Shown: piece after piece, positions 35,537 through 46,373 of the stretch
Numbering within the stretch: position 1 is the first letter of the stretch
Layout: each line of letters begins with the position of its first letter
Source of the DNA: Certhia americana
Taxonomy: Eukaryota; Chordata; Aves; Passeriformes; Certhiidae
Length of the DNA stretch: 64,000 bases
Assembly (NCBI GenBank): GCA_018697195.1
Contig: CM031857.1
Location: 57,776,491-57,840,490 of the forward strand
Direction: 5' to 3'
Position numbers and translations under genes: made by a program
Notes under the pieces: generated by a model
The model's database searches: none
The model's input: only the letters and a program-made list of their open reading frames with translations
What the model was told of the DNA's origin: nothing

Positions 35537-35823
35537 AAAGGAGGTGTTTCTGCACAGGCTGGGCAAAGGGCATGTAAATGCTGGCAGCTCTTTCTGCATC
35601 TTCGCATGCTCCTCAGAGCCCTGGTCTATTTCTCTGTGCTCTTCTTACAAGGTGTTTTACCTGCTCCTGCTCCACAATCCATCATCCTACGTGCATAGCC
35701 TGTAGCTGATTCATTTGAAATGTCACTGGGTTGCACTGTGTCTTGTATAACAATGTGGTTGATGAATGGGAAGTTTATACCCACAGCCTTTAGATTTGTA
35801 GGCACTTTGCATTTAGAAGGTAG

Positions 35824-36021
35824 AGGTCGAGTCCCGCCCCTCCGTGGTTCTTCCTCCTCTACCTTCCTCCTCAGGTCCTGTGGCTCTGGGAGCAGCAGAT
35901 GGTGGAGGGCATGCAGGAGGAGGGAAGAACCTACCTGGTGGTGGTGACTGCTGCCACCATGAGAGCAGGTGTCTTCCCTTCAGCCACTCTGGTCTTGGAC
36001 CTTGGGAGAGACAGGGTCTGA
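35824..36021 (+). other. GC-rich exon-like frame behind a pyrimidine tract
   Basis: A long pyrimidine run (GGTTCTTCCTCCTCTACCTTCCTCCTCAG) ends in an ideal acceptor at 35873-35874. From 35875 a frame runs 48 codons to TGA at 36019-36021; the frame itself is open from 35824. The peptide after the acceptor (WEQQMVEGMQEEGRTYLVVV, then TAATMRAGVFPSATLVLDLG) looks protein-like but I cannot place it. Competing frames on both strands are also open here (up to 96 codons on the minus strand), which points to GC-rich composition as the cause. Retained repeat sequence or an exon of an unknown transcript are both possible. Confidence 0.2.
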
Positions 36022-36299
36022 CACTGTGGAGAGGGCAGCTGACCCATTCAGGTAGAGTGCTGAGGAACAAGGAGGCTTGGATGTAGAGTCTCAGGTCTAT
36101 CAATTACAAGACTTAGGGAATGACACACAACAAGGCTGTGAGGTGAGGAGCTTCAAGTCTTGTTACTGCCCTGAGTGCGGCTTTTGCATCCAAGGAGATG
36201 CTTAGGGCCAGTCTATACCTATAAAAGTACAGTTGATGGATCTGCTTTAATGCAATTCATCCCTTGAAGAACAGTTCTAAAGTACTTTCTGCTTTCAAT
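36022..36299. other. Spacer, nothing recognised
   Basis: Unique-looking sequence without features. Confidence 0.4.
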
Positions 36300-36900
36300 C
36301 TAACTGCTTCTACCTCTTGAATTAATCCAACTCATTTGATCATTCATGTTTTTTGTCTGTTTTTGTTATCTCCATTGATTATTCTCATCTCTCTGTGCTC
36401 CTATAAAGCTTTCCGCAGTCCCAAATTGGATCTTAAGCATACATTTCTTCTAATTCATCATGCTACTTTTTCTCCTAATCACATCCTTCTATTACTTCTT
36501 TCATTTCCTTCCATCTCTCTCATTCTTTACCTTGCCCTGCTGTTTCTACTGCTACTAACTACTTTCATTTCTCTCATCTTCTTTCTCCTCTGCTGCACAT
36601 AAACCTTCCTCTGCTCTTTCTGCTGTGGTTAAACCTTATTTATTTTCATGAGCTCTTTTCCTTTCCCAAACTTTTCTTACCATTGAGAAACTATACTGTT
36701 TCAGAGCTAAGTAATCCTTACAAATTCTTCCTACTCTTTTTTACTTCACAAATATCTCTCACTATCAAAATGTCATAAACTTATGACATTTAGTATAGTG
36801 TCCTCTTCCTTTTGCAGCTCCTCCTTCGTACAGATCCTGCTCTCCCTCTGTTGTGCTTTTCCTGGACTCTCCAATATATCTTTATTTTCAAATTCTAGGG
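36300..36900 (+). repeat. Long pyrimidine-rich tract
   Basis: About 600 bp in which C and T dominate the plus strand; in the two sampled lines 36481-36600 they make up about 80 percent. It is not a simple tandem repeat but a degenerate CTTT/TTCC/CTC mixture. The 88-codon hydrophobic frame at 36336-36602 follows from this composition. It could be an ancient expanded microsatellite. Confidence 0.65.
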
Positions 36901-37559
36901 ACTGAAAATTTGTGTGTTGGGTTTTTTTCCCCCCCGTATATAATTAACTATGAGAATGTCATATTTTCTGCTTGCCATGCAATTGCATTTAGAATCAGTA
37001 GATAGAGCAGAATTGCTTAAAATTAGTACCTCTACAAATTCCTAAGAAATGTGGTCTCTGCATTGCATTTTTACAGCCCTGAACAAAATGAGTCCAGACT
37101 TTCTTTCGTTTGCAGTTTATCTTCCCAGCAACTAAGCAGGATTGCATCAACTTTGATACTTATATACAGGGTGGTATTGGGGAGCAAGGATATTTTTCTT
37201 ATCCTTTTGTGGCATTATATCACTATAAAATTATGCAAATTAGAGGTTCCTGTAATCAAGGTTTTTTTTAAAGAGATTGGGGATGGGAAAGGAAATTACA
37301 AGCATCATAATCCATTTAGATATTATATGTTATTCCTTATCCATGAAATCAAATAAATTCAAATTTTATTTGAATTATATGTGTAAACATTTTAATATTA
37401 ATAAAATGATTTATTAAAGCCAATGCATTGGAAGAGAGATTTTCACTGATGCCCTTTTGGTTTTGCCTTTTTTTTCTATGTTTTCTGTTATTCTTCACAC
37501 ATATATTTGTAGTTCTGTAATCTATTGTATTAGAGACTAGATTTCCTACTACTTTTCCA
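36901..37559. other. Unique AT-rich stretch, no gene seen
   Basis: No recognisable gene. The frames at 37051-37356 (plus) and 37349-37585 (minus) have no domain character. Confidence 0.5.
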
Positions 37560-37814
37560 TGGCCTTTCCCTAGGCAGAAAGGCAAAACAAATTCCAGAGC
37601 TCCAAGCCCTGGAAGCTACAAGGCTCCAATGCTCTCTTGGCTCTTCCTGGGAACCAAGGTTGAAAACATCTCTTGGAGGTACATTCTCATGGACAAAGCA
37701 CAGCTAGTGCTGAAGGGGGGCTCCAGAGATGGGGCTTGACCTGGGGGTGGAATTGCATCACCACTTGTCCTCCTAACTGGTGCCTTTTATCAATTATGCC
37801 TATTTCCTAAAACC

Positions 37815-37821
37815 TATAAAA
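37815..37821 (+). promoter_or_regulatory. TATA box of the LTR
   Basis: TATAAAA in the context CCTATAAAATG, correctly spaced before the LTR AATAAA. The LTR promoter elements appear intact at this level. Confidence 0.65.
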
Positions 37822-37886
37822 TGTACTCACCCCTGGGGGGGTGGCTTTTGCGGACATCTTTCCATAACTACTCCTGGACACCTCCA

Positions 37887-37892
37887 AATAAA
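37887..37892 (+). terminator. Polyadenylation signal of the LTR
   Basis: AATAAA in CCAAATAAAGC, about 70 bp before the LTR 3' end, the normal place for an R-region poly(A) signal. Confidence 0.65.
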
Positions 37893-37963
37893 GCTCCCAT
37901 TTTATATTACCTCCTTGCTAATATTATCTCAAGTTTCATTTCCAGGTTGGGATAAAGGCAACA

Positions 37964-38589
37964 TCATTATATTTATGTTTCAAAATATCCTGTGCTGCAG
38001 ATATTTGTACAATTTTTGTCTTTTTTATATATATTTGTGCACATGCATATAAATAGGTTAGATTTCATTATATAGATGAATATAAGCATATTTATATATA
38101 TTTTGCAATTTTTGGTTAAATTTCTGTCATGGAGAGAACAGGATTTAAGTCCTGTGCTCTTTTTTTTCTCTTTGATACTAGTAGAATGTTGGAGTCTGGA
38201 AATATGACGAATTTCTCTTTGCATGTTTAAGAGATTTTAGAATCTCTGACAAACAGTGTTTTTAACCTTTGTTCATGGAAAAAGGGCTTTTAAGCTCTGA
38301 AATAAAGCAGAATATTTAGGAGTGTGTATTAAATAGTAGAATAGTGCATAGTTTTATCACAGGGTGAGAATTTTAGATATATGTGGATTTTAGGATGGTA
38401 AGCAAGTGATGACAAGATGGAGGAAGCACATGGCTTTTGGGTTTCTTCCTTCTTCTTCCTTGCCTCCATCTTCTGCAGTGAGGTGGCACATTATAGTTGG
38501 CTTAGAAGAGAATCTAACCTTCTAACATAGATAATAGTTATTGGTGAAGAATTATAAATACTGATTACGTAGTTTGTAGTATAAAGATA
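37964..38589. other. AT-rich stretch, no gene seen
   Basis: TA-rich sequence (for example near 38020-38100) with nothing recognised. Confidence 0.5.
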
Positions 38590-38804
38590 ATCGTCACCTT
38601 TGGGGCTGGGTCCTTTCCCTGTGAGCTGACCTGCTGAACAGATTTCTGTGGGTCAGAGAAGAAATTGTGCTGATAAGAGAAAAATAAACAGCCTTGAAGA
38701 AGCAGAGGAGACGGCTCTCGGTTTTTTCCTTCTATCTCGGTGCTGGGCAAAAGACTTTTACACTCTCGGGCAGAAATACAACATCGCATAAAAAACCCGA
38801 GAGT
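38590..38804 (-). mobile_element. Repeat-like CpG-bearing element, possibly an LTR fragment
   Basis: This block stands out from its AT-rich surroundings by its CpGs (several in 38700-38800) and by three copies of CTCTCGG or its complement. On the minus strand it reads TTTTGCCCAGCACCGAG, then AAGGCTGTTTATTTTTCTCT and GCAGGTCAGCTCACAGGG, which reminds me of avian LTR sequence. I cannot assign a family, and the limits are judged only by composition. The 74-codon minus frame inside it is unrecognised. Confidence 0.3.
38762..38804. repeat. Perfect 9-bp stem-loop in the CpG-bearing element
   Basis: ACTCTCGGG (38762-38770) pairs exactly with CCCGAGAGT (38796-38804) around a 25-nt loop. A third partner, CTCTCGGTTTTTT at 38715-38727, is complementary to the AAAAAACCCGAGAG that includes the right arm, with one extra C. 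Confidence 0.88.
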
Positions 38805-41800
38805 AGAACTTTGCTTTTCATTTGCATTTCATTTGTTACTTCCATCATCTTCTAGTACTAGCAAAAAAATCCATTGATTATTCTATGCATGGATTTGAAG
38901 TTCCATTTCTGTGGTTGGATCCTGAAAAAATAACTTTATTTAGAATAAACAGCTATTAGATTGTGTTTTTAACACTTTAAAGTTTCAAATTTCTAAGGAT
39001 GAAATATTAATATTTCCAATGATTCTGTTTTTGTCTTGGTTTGTTTTTTTTCCCTGGCATTCATAGCTACATGGACAAATCTAATTGCTACTTACTAATT
39101 GGAAATTGACTTCTGATAGTAGATGTTTCTTTGTTCTTTGAAAAATACATATTGTTATCCAACAGCTCCATGTGGTAGCTAACCATGTGCAGGCTAGAAA
39201 TAAGGGATTATTTTAAAAAAAGAAAGCTATGTTAATTATTCATTGGCTGAGTACCATACATGATGAATTGGATGAATACTCCATATGTAGCGTAACTTTT
39301 CTGTCACTTGTTGTTTAAATCAAAAATAATGTGTCACCCCTGAAGGTTCATCTCTCTCTATTGACTGAAGAGACTGTAAGTGTCCTAAGTGTCCTAAGTT
39401 AGGTAAAATAAATCACAAACTATGACTATCCACTTAAAGAATAAAGTTTTCTTAAGTGTTGTATTCAAGATGAAATTTAGGGCCTTACATGCATCATCTA
39501 CTAGATGCAAAACAGAAAATAATTTATGGTCTGAATTTTAGAGGTGTTTGTCATATTGAAGAATACCTACACAAATTCTAAAACTTAATTCTGTGGGTGT
39601 TTTCAAGATGATTAGTACTTCACCTATATGACTAAGTGCTTCATGTTCTGCCCTAAAGTTATTTAAAATTCATCTTAAAATTCTACTCATTACTTTTTTA
39701 GTATAATCTATAAGTATTTTTTTTTCTGTCCCATGATATTCTTTATAACAAAGACCATAATACAAATTCTCATTGGCTAAATAGATACCAATCTGAAGGA
39801 CTTAGCTGTTTTGTGTAAATTCCAAAGCATTGTGCAAAGGATTTGCAGAGGCTCTAGGGAAAGCCTGTTATCTTGCTCCACTATTGTCAAACTTCAAATT
39901 TGCACGATAAAAATTGTGAGCAAAGAAAAATTAAAAAGCCCTTTTTGTCTCAATGTAAAAGCAACACTGGTGGAAAAACAGCATAAGAAAGAAACCAGAT
40001 TCACTCAAAAAGATGGAAGGGGGAAAAGTACTAAGAAAGAATACTGAATATACATCAAGGCATAAGTCTAAGAAGCTGATGGAATTAATACAGCAACACC
40101 TATCTTACAATGGCACCACATGCCACAAAGGAAATTAGTTAACTGTTTTCCTTTAGTGTTCAATGAGGAAAAATTCACTTGTCAAACTCTTTCTAATCAG
40201 ACAACCTCCAACAAAACCTTTCCTTATCTTTCACCAGTTTGCTGTACAAAGATTGACCTGTTTTGCATTCTGAAATTGATAGTGGACAGGAATCATTTTC
40301 AACCCTGACTGGAACTGGGTCGCATTGAAAATTATTTGGGATCAAAGCCTGACTAATTTAAGCAAAATGATTTAGAAGTTATCATGATAATATCTATGTG
40401 ACTCCAAAAAGTGGAAACAAGTTGTAAAACAGAAGCAATAAAGAAAAATAGGATGAGTACTGAAGACAATTGTTAGTCTGTGTTATTAATGTGCTGCATC
40501 ACTTGTTTTCCCCTTTGTTCCTTTTAGTTTTCAGGATTCAGCATATTGAAAGGATGAGTTAGAATTGCAAATAGTTTTATATCAGTTAAAGGTTTTGGAT
40601 GTTATAATAAGAGGTTGGGTAGATATAGTTCTTGCTTTTCCCCAACCCCTGCCACTCTTGTGCCTCCAGTCTCTCCCATGTATGATATCAGGGGTTCATT
40701 CAAGGAATTGAAAATAAATTTATATTATTTTTTATTTCTCGTTCTTTTAGTTACTCAGTGATAATATGTAAAATGGAGGGACAGATAAATATTTATTTCT
40801 GGATAGAATTTCATCGAAGAATAGGGCTCACAGCCCTTGCACTTAAGGTTTTATGACATAATTACACACATAGAACAGCACAGTTGGAAGGAAACAAGGA
40901 GGAGGGAAAGATTAGAAACATAAATGACTGACAATTCTGAGTTATAATTCTTGAGACAACCAGATGTAGCATATCTTCAAAGTGTATTGAAATTTATATT
41001 TGGATATGTTAGATAGGTCAAATATACAGGAGGGAACAGAAGGAGAATGAGTTTAGAGAGGTGTTTGTATTGGGGCTGCAAAACCCTATCTGAGGCTGAA
41101 GTGGGATCCAGAAGATTGAGGAACTTAAAAGATAGATGGCATTATCTGAGGGACAGGAAAAGTGAATCCTGCAGATGTGATGAGGAAATAAGCCCTGGTG
41201 GTTTTAGAGAGTAACAAGGCTGTGGCAGGTTGTGTGAAGGAAAATCAGAAGGCACATTTGAGTAAAGTGACCAACTAAAGCTGAGGCTGTTGCCATTGAC
41301 AAGGTCATTGACAAGGGCCTAGAGTTGGGGCAGTCTCCTTTTTTGATAAATGGTCTAACTTCTGGGAAATTATATAAATGAAATGGATTGCTGTTCTACT
41401 CAAGACAAAATGGAAAACAAAGATCTTCCCGCTGGAATATTGCTACTATTTATATTTTCATGCTTATTTCAGTAAGGCTTGCATTGTGTTGCTCTGCATT
41501 TTTAAAGAATACCTATATCTTTTTGAAGAGATGGCTGCAGTTCAGTAGTGCATGAAGGCATTCCTGGGTATTTTATGCTGTTTGAATGATCCATATAACA
41601 TGCTAATAAAGCGTGTTAAAATCCATTTCTATGACAAGTGGTAGACAAAAGAGTAATCTCTGTAATGAAATTAGTTTCTTCCAGATTAAATATGTTCTTT
41701 GAAATCAAACCCTGATTTTGTTGGTTTTATTCATATTATTAGTGCTTATTTAATGACACTCTGATTGAATAACAAACATTCATGCACAATTTTACTTAAA

Positions 41801-43020
41801 AGTAAGTTTGATACTTATCAGATTTCTTTATGAGACAGTGAAGAAGGAAAGTTGATGACTTTTCAACAGTATTTATTAGTCTAAAAATATTACATGTAGA
41901 TGGGAAGACCACCTGTGATGAAATATTTTAAATGCTACTGTTCCCATTTTTAGGACAGGCTCCTACCATTTCACTGACTTCTCAAGTAAAATTGTGACAG
42001 GTGGCCATGTAATTCAAAAAAACAGTGGTAGTTCTGAGCCCTGATAATACAGAGTTCATGTCATTTTTCCTCAGACAAATTTCCTCTTTACACAAATAGT
42101 GTAATTGTACCCCTCAAAGTTTTACCTCTGGAAGCTATTTTTATTTTCTGCAAGAGCACCTCCAGGCAATAACAGCAGGGGGGCAAATCCTTTATTTTAT
42201 GTTGTCAAAACCAATATGCTGTGAGTTATTCACATCACTTTCTGAAGTGCCAGTCGACGGCTTTGTGTTTGGAGTAGTGCAAAGCACTAACAGACTCAGA
42301 AAAAGCAGTTTCTGAACTGGCAACACCAGAGTGGGTGCTAGTATGGAAAGAAAATTAAAAATAGAAAAAAAAGGCATTAAAAGAATTTTTTTTTTCATGC
42401 TGCTGTTGAAAGTTTTCTAATGAAAGGAGATGAATCAGGAACTTTGTAATAACATGTGGCTGACCACTTAGCTCTAGCAGCAGATTGGAATGACGCTTAC
42501 TCAGCACAGGCTTTGGACCTTTCAGACCTTTTGTATCATTTTTCATCTATTGAGCTTCTCACAGCTGTGCAAAATAAAAATGGTAATAAAAGAAAATCAA
42601 TTTTTTTTAAAAAAATTGAATCTAAACAGAATACACATATTCACCCAATAAACTTTTAGGAAAAGAGCATAGCAGATAGTCTGTCTCTTTGTCCCAAAAT
42701 TATCTTCAGAGCCATCAGTTTTAGAGACTGATACTCATTTGTCTGGGTTTTTTTTTTGGTTTTTTTAAGGAGTTCAGCTGAAAGCATAGGCAAGAGAAAG
42801 CAAACATTAAACAATGAGCCTGCAAAGATAGTATCTGCCAAATTCTTTCACTGATGGCTGGAATACTGCTGAAACCTGGTATTGCTGTTAGATTCCATGC
42901 AGAGAAACAACTCTTCAGGTCTTCTGACAATGCAGTGACCTCAAGACAACATTTCTGGAACTGTTACAGCAAAGTCTTGTAACCATAATAAATGTATTCA
43001 ATTTTTATTTTTCTTTAAAG
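38805..43020. other. Unique AT-rich stretch, no gene seen
   Basis: No recognisable gene. It contains a small 9-bp tandem repeat (39375-39400), a purine-rich part near 41030-41330 with a 12-bp direct repeat (CATTGACAAGG), and several A/T homopolymers (42380-42395, 42750-42765). The frames at 39811-40047 and 42456-42659 have no domain character. Confidence 0.5.
39375..39400. repeat. 9-bp tandem repeat AAGTGTCCT
   Basis: Two exact copies of AAGTGTCCT followed by a partial third (AAGT). Confidence 0.85.
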
Positions 43021-43431
43021 GCTGAAAAACCCTCACCTTGCTTTACTAAGGAGAAATACTGAGATGCTGAAAAACCTCTTCCAACTGCCTGTTTGCTGAG
43101 AAATGTAACCTTCCTAAATCCTACCTTCAGGTTGAAGTTGACAGGAAGATCTGCAGAAAATTTACCATTTTATCTTGGGAACTGCAGCAGTTCAGTGGAA
43201 TATAATAGTTTTCTATATGAATTTACAGCACACCAGTCGTCAGAGATAGATAACTTGGTACAAATCCAGCAAGCTCAATTATTCAGAGTGTCTGAAGCAC
43301 CAGAGGACGACAGGAAAGACAAGCACAGATGTTGCTCTTTAAGTGACTTATGCTGACATGGTTTGCTTTCTTACTTAGAGTGTTGAATCAGGGAGGCGAC
43401 TTCCAGGTCCCAGCAGCAGGGGTTTAAGAAG
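43021..43431 (+). other. Exon-like segment with an 87-codon frame
   Basis: An acceptor-like pyrimidine stretch (TTTTTATTTTTCTTTAAAG) ends at 43020, and AAG followed by GTGAGC begins a donor at 43432. Inside, one frame is open from 43093 to a TGA at 43354-43356 (FRLKLTGRSAENLPFYLGNC is part of it), but it starts at TTG, not ATG, and closes before the donor. It could therefore only be a noncoding or terminal exon. Composition is slightly less AT-rich than the flanks. I recognise no family. Confidence 0.13.
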
Positions 43432-46335
43432 GTGAGCTAACAGAGGAGTTTGTCTCACAGCTACAGACTGTTAGCCTGGGGCTGAAAGATTTTCCTTGGT
43501 CAAACCAGCAATAAATGGATACATATTTGCAAAAGGAGTAGTAAAAAAACACTAGATGACTAGTATTTTTTTTTTCCTAGTCTGTGTTAGAGGAATTGGT
43601 TGGGCTGCTGTAATACTCTCTGGAAAAAAATATTTGGTAAGTGGTGAAATGCTGTTTCCCTACAAGTATTCTTTTCAGCTTAAACCCTGTTAGGGCCAAG
43701 GTCTCCTTGGTTTAATTATAAGCCATAACATTCTGGTTTTGTAAAGCAGTTATTAGGATTTGAATTCTTTCTCTGCTATTAAGAGTATCAGAACAACTCA
43801 TATTTAGTATTTTTCTTGTCTACTATGATGCATAAAAATGAAGAATTTTTTTTTTAAAAGGAGTAAAACAAGGGAAGATTAGAAGGAAGAAACACAAGCA
43901 GCTACTTTTGAATGAAATAAAAGAAGTTGTGCTGCATATATATTTAATTGGTTTTATTTTTTCGTGTTTCTAGACTGATGTACACTTGGGGAAAAAAAAA
44001 AAGTCTGATCATACTTACCTCTGAAAGTAAGTGCTGGAATGCTCTAAGCTGAAGTCTTTTTTGTCAGTGAGTTCAGAAATGATATTTTGAAAATGATTTA
44101 CAAATGCCTGATCAAAACAGCCATTCTATAACTCCATCAAATTAGCTCTTCTCTTCTAGTTAATTTGGTATTCAATAAAATATATTTTGAGCTTTAATAT
44201 TTATATTAAAAAGAATATTCTTTTATATTACATATATAGGGGTAAAAGAGATGTGTAGTATGAAAACATCCCAAATCTCCCAATGAATTTGAGTTGCTCA
44301 GAAAATTGAAGTTAATTATTTTGTTTCTAAGAAAGGATTCATATTGCAGAAAAATAATCAACTCTTTATAGAAAATGTTCTTACTCATCACATGAAATGT
44401 GGAAATTAGGTTGTTTTGAATGTTTACTTGAATTACATTCAAGTAAAGTGATAACATTGCTGTGACTATAATAAAATTCAGACACACTGGCACCACCTGA
44501 ATCAATCATCATTTTTCAGGAAGACACTTAGCCACTACACTTCAAACATGTTGGAGAAAATGTTGCTTAAGCACATGGTTATCTTCTTTTCTACTAGAGA
44601 TTGGTGCTATATACCCATTTATTTTTTGATTATGCTTTCTAATACATCCTTGGGGAAAAACCTGATAGTTAAAAATAAATTTTTCTCTTAATGTGAGTGT
44701 ATTTCTCACTCATTATACGTAATTTCTTTGTCATTAACGTTAAAGGGTAAGAGTGAGCGGGTTTGAAGAAATGGAATTATGGAAGATGAGATCACCAGAT
44801 TAGAGAGTCATCATACTTGAAGGTGCTGTGATAATGACAATAAGAAGGAAAATTTGTTTGCGTAAAAATTCTGATATCATCTGTAAATGTTGATGCTTGA
44901 CATTTGGTACTTTTATAATTGGCCTGGAGAGTAAATGTGACAATCAGAAGCAAATCCACATTGTTTTCAGGTGGAATTGCAGTTCTTATTTTACTTCAAT
45001 TTTTTTATTTAGCTTATTAGAATTAAGAATAGTTCTTCAAGAAATCCTCAAGAACAATTTACTGAAGAAACAAATAAATATGGATAAACATCTTTCCATC
45101 AACTAAGACAGATGGGGAAAGAATGCCCATTTTACAGTTGCATAAATAAAAAACCGAGGCAAACTCACTTGAGCCTTGTTCTGAAGTTGGTGGAATTCTT
45201 AATTTTGAGTATTTCTGAGCTTTTTGTTTCAGGAAACCACAAAGCATTTGCTAGCTTCAAAATGAAAACCTGTGGGGGCTTGCTTGTGCAATGATTAATT
45301 GCAGGGTAAGTACAGTTCTGTATGTTGCTTACAGATACAATGTGTGATTATAAATATCTTAGGAATGCTAAAATCCATACAGTTTCAATAAGGTCATCTT
45401 CCACGCAGTGATTCAATGCCAAGGTGTTCCGTCCTTTATTTGAACATGTAATTGCTTGTTCTTCATATATTAGAGTCCTTGCTTACAATAATTGATTGTG
45501 ATAATGCAGTGAATCAACACTAGCCACTGTTCTATTTAACCATTTTATTTGAATGTCAGGTGTGCAGGCAAGTCATCTAGTTAAGTGAAGTTTGATAACC
45601 TAATGTAATATCTTTGACATCAGAGATCAGATATAATCTTTTATGTGTCATTGGCTCTGAGAATCTGCCGGGGCAGATGGTGTTGGTATTGTAAAGCAGA
45701 CATACATTGCCTGGAGAATTTCAGAAAAATATGGGCATTATTTTCAAACTCCAGTAAAGGAGAAAGGTGTCATTTCACTGACAGCCCCAGAGAATATTTC
45801 CCTGCTATTGCATGCTTGACAGATGCCATGAACAGATTGATGTGCAGAAAAAGGAAAGGTACAAGGAAACCGTACATTAAAACTCATTAACTTTAGATAG
45901 CAAAACTCTATTGGGAGCAACTCTAGAGCATTTTTTGATGTACAGTGTATGTTTAACATTCTAAATATATGTGCTATTTAATGTGTTGGGACTGCATTTA
46001 CATATTTGGTGTAAATATGAATGAAAATGAAAACAGTGACAAGATAAACACAGGAGAAAATGCATCAGTGAAATGAATCATTAAGAATCTGAAGGGAAAT
46101 ACGAGAGACATTTTTCACACTCCTAATTTTAGATCTACCAGAAGCTATAGGTCTGGTATTTGGAGTGGGTCACTTGAATTCCAGTATTAATGTTCTCAGA
46201 AAAAAGCATTCTCTTTTGTTTGTAACATAACTTCTGTTTACAAAAATTATATCTGCTTCTTAGTCCAGCCAAACTCTTATGTATAGCCTTAACTTTTAAC
46301 ACTGGAAAAGGAATGTAGAATCTCATTATCTGAGT
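43432..46335. other. Unique AT-rich stretch, no gene seen
   Basis: No recognisable gene. One perfect hairpin (44423-44447) is listed separately. The 99-codon minus frame (44206-44505) spans the hairpin and is hydrophobic without motifs. The 81-codon plus frame at 45645-45890 is unrecognised. Confidence 0.5.
44423..44447. repeat. Perfect 11-bp hairpin, 3-nt loop
   Basis: TTTACTTGAAT-TAC-ATTCAAGTAAA: exact complementary arms with a minimal loop. Confidence 0.93.
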
Positions 46336-46373
46336 TACCTGGTCCTGTGTTGTCTACCTGGTCCTGTGTTGTC
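46336..46373. repeat. Exact 19-bp tandem duplication (two copies)
   Basis: TACCTGGTCCTGTGTTGTC occurs twice back to back with no mismatch. Confidence 0.96.

Larger units (their letters stand above)
37560..37963 (+). mobile_element. Solo endogenous-retroviral LTR
   Basis: A perfect TATA box (TATAAAA, 37815-37821) is followed 65 bp later by AATAAA (37887-37892) in the context ACACCTCCAAATAAAGCTCCC. A U5-like segment then ends AAAGGCAACA. The U3 part (37560-37800) has GC-richer blocks such as GGGGCTCCAGAGATGGGGC. The TATA-R-AATAAA-U5 layout and wording match avian LTRs as I know them. No coding remnants flank it. The 5' edge and the target-site duplication could not be fixed, so the start is approximate. 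Confidence 0.7.

Noticed and set aside
40868..40910. Possible CR1 tail (CATAGAACAGCACAGTTGGAAGG)
   Set aside because: Only a short resemblance, with no CR1 body after it; too weak to annotate.
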